Assembly: GCA_002469765.1 (NCBI GenBank) | Contig: DKNS01000189.1 | Span: forward strand, 1 to 6,029 | Source of the DNA: Flavobacteriales bacterium UBA7382 | Lineage (GTDB): Bacteria > Bacteroidota > Bacteroidia > Flavobacteriales_D > Sanyastnellaceae | Reading direction: 5' to 3' | Length of the DNA: 6,029 bases | In this document: piece by piece, positions 1-4,816 of the stretch | How the letters are laid out: each line of letters starts with the position of its first letter | Position numbering within the stretch: the first letter of the stretch is position 1 | Notes under the pieces: model-generated | Database searches by the model: none | What the model saw: only the letters and a program-made list of their open reading frames with translations | Told to the model about the DNA's origin: nothing | Program-made: the position numbers and the translations under genes

Positions 1-41
1 ATGAACTACAGAAAAGGTCAGAAAGTTGCTTGGGGCGTGGT

Positions 42-1118
42 TCAGTCTTGGATGCGGTTGAAGCGCAGGGCGTGCAACATCCATTTGGGCAGAGGCTGGC
101 TGGCCGGCCTCTTTTGGACGTCCAGGAACAACCCCAGTTTTTCGAGAATGGGAATTTTGTAGACTTCGATCATCTCGATCCAGGTTTCGTCGGGGTCGTC
201 GATGTAGGTACAGTGGACGCGGGTGTGGTCCCCCATGTTCAGCGCCTCGTTGCTGTCGCACCTGAACCCAAAACCTTCCTTGGCTAGGGCAGTTCCAAGG
301 GGCTTCATGCCACGGATATCGAACCCGAGGTGCACGATGCCGGTGTCGGCCCAAATGCGATCCTCAAAGAGAAACCGGCCCTTGCGGTCCGTGGCCTGCA
401 CCAGTTCGATGCGTGTGGGGCCCATCAGGGAAGCGAATCCGCCTGTGCCAGGGTTGGATGGTGCAAGGACAACGCGACGGCAGGTTTGGTCTCCACCAGG
501 CAAGTGCACCCAATCGTCAAACGTCCCGGTTTCGTCGAGCAACACCTTGTCGTATTTCAGGATGTCTTTGTACATCTTGAAGGAGGTCTCCATGTCTGAC
601 ACGCCAATTACGCCCCCCATGACGCCCCCTGACGGGTGTCCGGTATTGGAGAACCAATGTTTGGAGGGGAGGACCTGAAAGAGGTTGTCGTCCAAGTCCC
701 GGAGGTAGAAAGTGTCTTCGCCGAGCGGAGTCTTGGACAGTGTTTTGTCGCATTTGTCGCCGACCAATGCCCGGGCATGGGCGTGCATGGCTCGAACATC
801 CCGGGTTTTGATGAACGTGCATCCAATGCCCAAGTCGCCCACCTGCGGCTCAAATACGCACCGGCGCGGCTTGAAACTCGTCGGACTGACGACTTCGACT
901 GCACACCCACCCTGCATGTTCATCACCATGCTCGCCCGTTTCACAATGGTTTTTCCGTTGCAATGGCTGTCCATCAATGGGGCTGCAGCCACTGCGTCAA
1001 AAAACGGGATGTCCAAGCCAAACAACTTGCGATACAGTTTCAGGCTGGCATCCATGTCAGACACGGCGATGCCCATGTGTTGAATTCCTTGGATGGTGTA
1101 GTCAGGGGGTTGGCTCAT
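42..1118 (-). CDS. VOC-family protein with two vicinal-oxygen-chelate folds
   Basis: This 358-residue, probably cytoplasmic protein belongs to the VOC superfamily (glyoxalase I, extradiol dioxygenases, 4-hydroxyphenylpyruvate dioxygenase). Two folds are visible, at about residues 9-150 and 163-320. Each opens with a 'GI/GV...VSDM' strand followed by a helix containing 'LYRKLFGLD' or 'MYKDILKYD', and each closes with a 'DxD' turn (DLDDNLFQV at 141-149, DPDETWIEM at 308-316). Candidate metal ligands are H14 and E75 in the first fold and E238, H263 and E315 in the second. The remaining ligand positions hold C100, Q148 and G168, so neither fold has a full set and the second is the more complete. 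A basic tail of about 38 residues follows the second fold. The ATG at 1118 lies just before the first beta strand; no Shine-Dalgarno is visible. The gene is divergent from the metal cassette. The substrate cannot be inferred; a ring-cleaving dioxygenase, an isomerase/lyase or a binding protein are all possible. The family call is firm, the function unknown. Confidence 0.88.
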   Translation of the reverse strand: MSQPPDYTIQGIQHMGIAVSDMDASLKLYRKLFGLDIPFFDAVAAAPLMDSHCNGKTIVKRASMVMNMQGGCAVEVVSPTSFKPRRCVFEPQVGDLGIGCTFIKTRDVRAMHAHARALVGDKCDKTLSKTPLGEDTFYLRDLDDNLFQVLPSKHWFSNTGHPSGGVMGGVIGVSDMETSFKMYKDILKYDKVLLDETGTFDDWVHLPGGDQTCRRVVLAPSNPGTGGFASLMGPTRIELVQATDRKGRFLFEDRIWADTGIVHLGFDIRGMKPLGTALAKEGFGFRCDSNEALNMGDHTRVHCTYIDDPDETWIEMIEVYKIPILEKLGLFLDVQKRPASQPLPKWMLHALRFNRIQD

Positions 1119-1190
1119 TGGGTGGTGAAGTTAAGGGAACTTGAGACCTTGGAAGGGGCAAGGAAACACATGCATCCCTAGCTTTGCACC
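1119..1190. promoter_or_regulatory. Divergent intergenic region between the VOC gene and the metal-cassette genes
   Basis: These 72 bases must hold the upstream signals for the minus-strand VOC gene and probably for the plus-strand operon. A short interrupted palindrome, AAGTT-N5-AACTT at 1128-1142, and a weaker one, CCTTG-N7-CAAGG at 1147-1163, are the only symmetric elements I see. Either could be a repressor site (for example of a Fur/Zur-type regulator), but both are too short to separate from chance. I see no CAAAnnTA (minus-strand TAnnTTTG) element for the VOC gene and no Shine-Dalgarno on either strand. Confidence 0.35.
1179..1186 (+). promoter_or_regulatory. Candidate Bacteroidota -7 promoter element TAGCTTTG
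   Basis: The octamer fits the TAnnTTTG -7 consensus of Bacteroidota housekeeping promoters. It ends four bases before the ATG at 1191, so transcription would begin at or almost on the start codon and the mRNA would be leaderless or nearly so. The nearest upstream TTG (1149-1151) is 27 bases away, farther than the usual -33 spacing, which weakens the call. The octamer also carries the in-frame TAG stop (1179-1181) that prevents any upstream extension of the gene. A chance match is quite possible. Confidence 0.3.
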
Positions 1191-1580
1191 ATGACCCATG
1201 GTCGTTTGCTTTCTGTATGCTCTGCCTTGCTCTTTTTGGGCATTTGGACTGCCTTGACTGCGTTTCAATTTGGTCACCAATTTGGTCACCCTGTCTCAGG
1301 GTGCTCGCACCATTCACACCATGACGTGCACGCCCATCGCCATGCGTCATGCACCATTTGGGAAGGGTCGCATGAAGACACCCAAATCTCTGAGCACTTT
1401 CATGTTTGTGAAGTGTGCGGTTGGGACTGGGTTCCAGAAGGTCCACAGCCGACCATCGAGAATGTCTGCACATGGACTGTGTGTGCAGCACTGCGTCAAG
1501 CTTGGTCAGTGCTCGAGACATCGGTGCTCCCGCACGATCGCCTGACAGAACCCGACCGGGGTCCGCCTTTTGGGGGCTGA
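1191..1580 (+). CDS. Small His/Cys-rich exported or membrane-anchored protein, probably metal-binding
   Basis: This 129-residue protein has a hydrophobic N-terminal segment (about residues 6-25), so it is either secreted to the periplasm or anchored in the inner membrane. It carries 14 His and 7 Cys. Ten of the His fall between residues 29 and 61, including a dense cluster at 40-51, and a later HFHVCEVC stretch (69-76) adds a CxxC pair. C93, C98 and a C-terminal 'DRGPPFGG' follow. From memory, a small signal-bearing protein with scattered His/Cys and a terminal RxPP motif resembles DUF2946-like proteins encoded beside metal-related TonB receptors; I cannot confirm membership. The start is fixed: an in-frame TAG lies at 1179 and there is no other Met in the protein. 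The stop is 32 bases before the receptor's preferred ATG, which suggests co-transcription. The likely role is periplasmic binding, buffering or sensing of zinc, copper or a similar ion. Function is inferred from composition and context only. Confidence 0.72.
   Translation: MTHGRLLSVCSALLFLGIWTALTAFQFGHQFGHPVSGCSHHSHHDVHAHRHASCTIWEGSHEDTQISEHFHVCEVCGWDWVPEGPQPTIENVCTWTVCAALRQAWSVLETSVLPHDRLTEPDRGPPFGG
1266..1289 (+). repeat. In-frame tandem 12-bp duplication inside the His/Cys-rich gene
   Basis: CAATTTGGTCAC occurs twice back to back (1266-1277 and 1278-1289) without a mismatch. It lies just downstream of the hydrophobic segment and accounts for the repeated Phe-Gly-His of 'QFGHQFGH' (residues 26-33). 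Its length is a multiple of three, so the frame is kept and one His is added. It looks like a recent slippage or duplication event. Confidence 0.9.
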
Positions 1581-1612
1581 TCTACTTCCCACCTCTCATT
1601 CAATCTTCAGCC

Positions 1613-3922
1613 ATGCGTGCCATGTGTCTTTTCCTTCTTGGGAAGTCCTGGCGTGTTCTGTTGTGGTGTGTGTTGTGGATGGTTCCAGCGTGCTGTTGGG
1701 CCCAACCAGAACCCCCCGCAGCTGCGCACGGCCATGTGCTTCAAAGCTCTTCGCAGCGCCCCCTTTCTGAGGTCTTGGTGATGGCGTGGCCATGTGGTTT
1801 GGCATCCACCACCGACACTTGGGGCGCATTCCGTGTGGCATGTCCGCATGGGGTGGACTCGTTGACGCTGGTGGCAGAAGGTCACCGCACCACCACCGTC
1901 ATGTTGCATGGCCGAGCGCATGTGGATGTGTGGTTGGAGCCTTTGGGCTTCAATCTGTCTCAAGCGACGGTGTCGGTCACCCGAAATCTGGAGCCAGAGG
2001 GCCAACCTTTGGCCACGCCTGATCTCATGCGGACTTTTGACGACACCCCCGGCTTGCAGAGCCTTGACCTCGGGGCCGGCATGGTTCAACCGGTGGTACG
2101 CGGGCTGTTCGGGTCCCGCGTGGTCGTGCTGGAAGATGGTGTCCCACAGCAAGGCGGACGCTGGGGAAGCGACCACGGCATCCTGGTGGCTCCCGAGCTC
2201 CAAGTCGCTTCTTATTGGGTGCCAGGTGGCGGTCAGGTTTGGATGGGTCCGGAAGCGGTGGCAGGAGGATTGCGGTTTCAATCTCCAAGCATCCTGAACA
2301 CAGAGGGCGAACAAACATCTTGGGGTTCGCGAGCCCGTGTGGGCAACACCCAAGCTGCATTCCATGTCCTTCACACCCTGACCACGGACAAAGCTCATTG
2401 GCATGCCGGCATCTCCATGTCTTTATTTGGCGCCAGCCAAGTACCTCAACGGGAGTTCTCTTACTTGGACAGGACCTACACCTTGGAAACAGGCGAACTC
2501 CCCAACACATCTGGCCGGGCGGGCCACGCGGTGTTGGGGTTGGGGAGCTGGACCAAGACGGGGCGTCACATATCATGGTCCTTGAGGCTGTCGGACGTGC
2601 GTCAAGGGATGTTTCCTGGGATCGTGGGTCTTCCCATGCAAGGAGATTTGGCGCCCAACGACCGGACGTTCGAAGTCCGCTTGCCTAACCAACGCGCCTC
2701 GCGTCTCCAAACCGTCATGCAATGGTCTGCCCCTCATTCTAAGCAATCTCAAGGTTGGGTTTACAAGGTGTCAACATCTTGGAATCGAAGGCAGGAATTG
2801 GCCCCCCCGCATGCCCACGGCTGGGGGCCGTTGCCGTCTTCGGATTTGAGTTTGTCTCTGGAAGAAATTGCAGGATTCGCGGAGGCTAGGCACACCGGGG
2901 CCCACGGTTCCTTCGGGGTTCAAACGGAAATCCAACAAGTCGGCACCGCAGGCTGGGAGTTCTTGTTGCCTTCGCACCTGCGTGTTCGGGCTTCGGCCAT
3001 GGGAGAGGCGAAGCTTGCGGGTTCCATGTTGTCCTGCCGTTTGGATGTGATTCAGGCAAGCCAAGTGGGGCACATGGAACCTTTGTTCAATGCCGCAGGC
3101 GATGTGGTGGGGGATGACGTGCGGGCCATGCCCTTTGACAAAACGCTGCCGGGAGGTATGGTGTCTTGGCAAAGCCCGCTCCGTTTCGAACGTCCTGCGT
3201 TGGATGGACTGGTGACGGTGGTGGCGTATGGGCGTGTGCCGAGCAGCCATGAGTGGGGCGCCAACGGCATCCACCACGGCTCGTTCCGATTTGAGCAAGG
3301 CAACCCCGATTTGTCCACGGAATGGGCTGTGGAGGGACGCGGTCAAGTGGGCACGTTGAACGACAATGGCCTCGGATGGCTCTGGCGTGCACAAGGGTTT
3401 GCCGCGCTTCATGCGGGGTTCATTTCTCTCACGCCGAGCCCACATTTCGCCCCGATTGCCCATGCGGGTCAGATCTATGAGTTCATGGCCAATGACGCGG
3501 TTCGGACAGGTGCCGAGTGGACCCTCAAACACCGATGGAAATCCCATGAATTGCATTGGTCAGGATCCGTGCTTGGACAATGGGAGTTGCAAACCGGACT
3601 GGGGCTGCCTTTCACAACACCTGCCCAATCTCGGCTGGAATGGACAGGACACCATGGAACACTGCTGGAATGGAGTGTGGGCTGCCGAACGCTCGCCCCA
3701 GCTGTTTTGACTGCTCGCAATGAGGCGCCCACCCCGGGCGCCGTCCTTGCAGATGTGGCGATTCGCCACGCCACCCCAAGAGGCGTTTGGGCACTCGAAA
3801 TCCAAAACGCTTTCAACCAGTCGTGGCTTGACCACGTCAGCGCCTACCGAATCCTTGGGCTTGTCGCCCAGGGACGTTGGGTGCAATTGAGTTTCAACGC
3901 GACGTTGGAACACACCAATTAA
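1613..3922 (+). CDS. TonB-dependent outer-membrane receptor, ZnuD-like, probable metal uptake
   Basis: This 769-residue outer-membrane receptor would import a scarce ligand using TonB/ExbBD energy. A signal peptide (1-30, ending ACCWA before QPEPP) is followed by a carboxypeptidase-regulatory-like beta domain (about 37-109) with a Cys pair at C61 and C78. A TonB-box-like 'ATVSV' (118-122) follows, then the plug (about 123-225) with 'QPVVRGLFGSRVVVLEDG' (159-176) and 'GRWGSDHG' (182-189), and then the barrel. The barrel loop at 540-570 contains HH (554-555) and 'GNPDL' (563-567), and the protein ends in 'GRWVQLSFNATL', like a terminal barrel strand. The plug and HH/GNPDL motifs recall the ZnuD group of zinc receptors; heme or copper receptors of the same clade are alternatives. 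The frame is open from an ATG at 1415, but that start would bury the signal peptide and overlap the upstream gene by 166 bases. ATG 1613, or in-frame ATG 1622, is preferred. Receptor identity is secure, the ligand inferred. Confidence 0.92.
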   Translation: MRAMCLFLLGKSWRVLLWCVLWMVPACCWAQPEPPAAAHGHVLQSSSQRPLSEVLVMAWPCGLASTTDTWGAFRVACPHGVDSLTLVAEGHRTTTVMLHGRAHVDVWLEPLGFNLSQATVSVTRNLEPEGQPLATPDLMRTFDDTPGLQSLDLGAGMVQPVVRGLFGSRVVVLEDGVPQQGGRWGSDHGILVAPELQVASYWVPGGGQVWMGPEAVAGGLRFQSPSILNTEGEQTSWGSRARVGNTQAAFHVLHTLTTDKAHWHAGISMSLFGASQVPQREFSYLDRTYTLETGELPNTSGRAGHAVLGLGSWTKTGRHISWSLRLSDVRQGMFPGIVGLPMQGDLAPNDRTFEVRLPNQRASRLQTVMQWSAPHSKQSQGWVYKVSTSWNRRQELAPPHAHGWGPLPSSDLSLSLEEIAGFAEARHTGAHGSFGVQTEIQQVGTAGWEFLLPSHLRVRASAMGEAKLAGSMLSCRLDVIQASQVGHMEPLFNAAGDVVGDDVRAMPFDKTLPGGMVSWQSPLRFERPALDGLVTVVAYGRVPSSHEWGANGIHHGSFRFEQGNPDLSTEWAVEGRGQVGTLNDNGLGWLWRAQGFAALHAGFISLTPSPHFAPIAHAGQIYEFMANDAVRTGAEWTLKHRWKSHELHWSGSVLGQWELQTGLGLPFTTPAQSRLEWTGHHGTLLEWSVGCRTLAPAVLTARNEAPTPGAVLADVAIRHATPRGVWALEIQNAFNQSWLDHVSAYRILGLVAQGRWVQLSFNATLEHTN

Positions 3923-3944
3923 AATCAATCAAACATTCATCAAT

Positions 3945-4739
3945 ATGAAAACGACCCTCATTCAATACTCGGCTGCCGTGATGGTGGCCATGGCTCTTGT
4001 GTCTTGCCAAGAAACAGACTCTGAAGTCCCCACAGTGTGCACCGGCTTGGGCGCACCCAACAGCGTCACTGCTGCAGAAATTGAAGCAGAAGCCGGCGAA
4101 CACATCGATTTGGAAGACGTCTTTTGCGACAATGAAGCCTTAAGCGAAGTGCGTTGGGACATTCACAACGGCGAAGGCCATGCCCATGATGATGTGGCAG
4201 GCGGCGGAGCGGAGCACGGTTTGGTGTTGCACAGCGGCACGGAGTGGGCCGTTTTGGAAACCCAGGCCTTGTCTGGCACCCAGGCGGAAGTGGATTTGCA
4301 CGTGGAGGTGCCCTTGACCGCGCGCGGTCTTTGGCACGTGATCGTCTCCTTGGTGGACGAAGCTGGAAATGCGACAATAATGGCCACCGATTTGCACGTG
4401 GAAAACGACCACCTTCCTGAGTTTACCATGACAGAAGTGGGGGGTGAGGATCCCTCGATGTGGCATGGCGAACCCACCTGGGCCTCGGGCGCGGATGTGG
4501 TTGTGACCGGCATTGTGGCCGACAGCGACGGCGTGGCTTCTGCCACATTGGAACTCATCTCCGAAGACACAGAAACAGTGGTGTGGGAAGCGGCCTTGGA
4601 GCCGGCAGGTGCGACGAGCTTTGACTTCTCGGAAACGGTGGCCGTGCCAACTGACGCAGGAGAACACCACTTCGAACTGAAGGCGGTGGATGCCAACGGC
4701 GTGGAGATGGAGACTGGATTCCACGTGGAGGTGGAGTGA
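3945..4739 (+). CDS. His-rich acidic lipoprotein with two DUF4625/Ig-like repeats
   Basis: This 264-residue lipoprotein has a signal peptide ending in lipobox LVSC, with Cys21 as the lipidated residue. The mature start, C-QETDSE, is Gln/acidic-rich and resembles the lipoprotein export signals that place Bacteroidota lipoproteins on the cell surface. Two Ig-like units are visible (about 36-155 and 157-264). They end in matching patterns: 'VPLTARGLWHVIVSLVDEAGN...LHVE' and 'VPTDAGEHHFELKAVDANGV...FHVE'. The pattern matches my recollection of DUF4625, a Bacteroidota lipoprotein family seen near TonB receptors. There are 14 His, including 'DIHNGEGHAHDD' (72-83), H91, H96 and HH at 241-242, plus many Asp/Glu and a possible disulfide pair C32-C61. 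The gene starts 22 A/T-rich bases after the receptor stop, so the two are probably co-transcribed. The likely role is capture of a metal ion or complex for the receptor. The lipoprotein call is strong, the DUF4625 call moderate, the metal role inferred. Confidence 0.85.
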   Translation: MKTTLIQYSAAVMVAMALVSCQETDSEVPTVCTGLGAPNSVTAAEIEAEAGEHIDLEDVFCDNEALSEVRWDIHNGEGHAHDDVAGGGAEHGLVLHSGTEWAVLETQALSGTQAEVDLHVEVPLTARGLWHVIVSLVDEAGNATIMATDLHVENDHLPEFTMTEVGGEDPSMWHGEPTWASGADVVVTGIVADSDGVASATLELISEDTETVVWEAALEPAGATSFDFSETVAVPTDAGEHHFELKAVDANGVEMETGFHVEVE

Positions 4740-4759
4740 AGTCGTCCCAAAAGTGCATC

Positions 4760-4791
4760 AAGAAAGGGAGGCCAACTGGCCTCCCTTTCTT
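4760..4791. terminator. Bidirectional intrinsic terminator hairpin between convergent genes
   Basis: A perfect 14-bp stem (AAGAAAGGGAGGCC at 4760-4773 pairing with 4778-4791) closes on the four-base loop AACT. It lies 20 bases after the lipoprotein stop codon and 25 bases from the stop of the convergent propeller gene. The stem ends in A/T-rich pairs, so both strands read a pyrimidine-rich run at its end; on the plus strand this continues as TTTCTTCTTCTG. The tail lacks a clean T-run, but position and stem strength support termination for both operons. Confidence 0.8.
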
Positions 4792-4816
4792 CTTCTGACA
4801 AGATGTTCGCGGCGAC

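Noticed and set aside
1..165. A plus-strand ORF starting with ATG at base 1 (54 codons, beginning MNYRKGQKVAW).
   Set aside because: Its start loosely resembles small basic Tudor-like proteins, but about three quarters of it overlaps the end of the convergent VOC gene antisense, the rest of the translation looks random, and nothing upstream can be seen. Bases 1-41 themselves hold no recognisable signal.
1147..1163. CCTTG-N7-CAAGG inverted repeat as an operator.
   Set aside because: A five-base arm with a seven-base spacer is expected by chance in a region of this size, so it is mentioned only within the intergenic feature.
636..1181. Plus-strand ORF of 181 codons opposite the VOC gene.
   Set aside because: Its composition looks like a shadow, and the minus strand gives two clear VOC folds across the same bases.
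1119..1190. A riboswitch (cobalamin or metal type) upstream of the receptor operon.
   Set aside because: At 72 bases, with the candidate promoter at the start codon, there is no room for a known riboswitch of these types, and no conserved B12-box-like segment is visible.
1415..1612. Upstream extension of the receptor reading frame to an ATG at 1415.
   Set aside because: It would add 66 residues before an obvious signal peptide and overlap the His/Cys-rich gene by 166 bases in another frame. The added peptide has no recognisable feature.
1607..2404. Long antisense ORF (265 codons) on the minus strand opposite the receptor start.
   Set aside because: The translation is rich in His, Arg and Pro in no family-like order, as expected for a shadow of a GC-rich gene. 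The opposite strand encodes convincing signal peptide, regulatory-like and plug domains.
2771..3556. Long antisense ORF (261 codons) inside the receptor barrel.
   Set aside because: No domain or signal is recognisable, and the plus strand carries the conserved HH/GNPDL receptor segment in the same place.
4163..4801. Antisense ORF of 212 codons over the lipoprotein gene, starting beside the terminator hairpin.
   Set aside because: It is Ser/Thr/Pro/Ala-rich because it mirrors the Asp/Glu/Val/Gly-rich codons of the lipoprotein. It has no upstream gene start signal and would have to begin within the terminator hairpin region.
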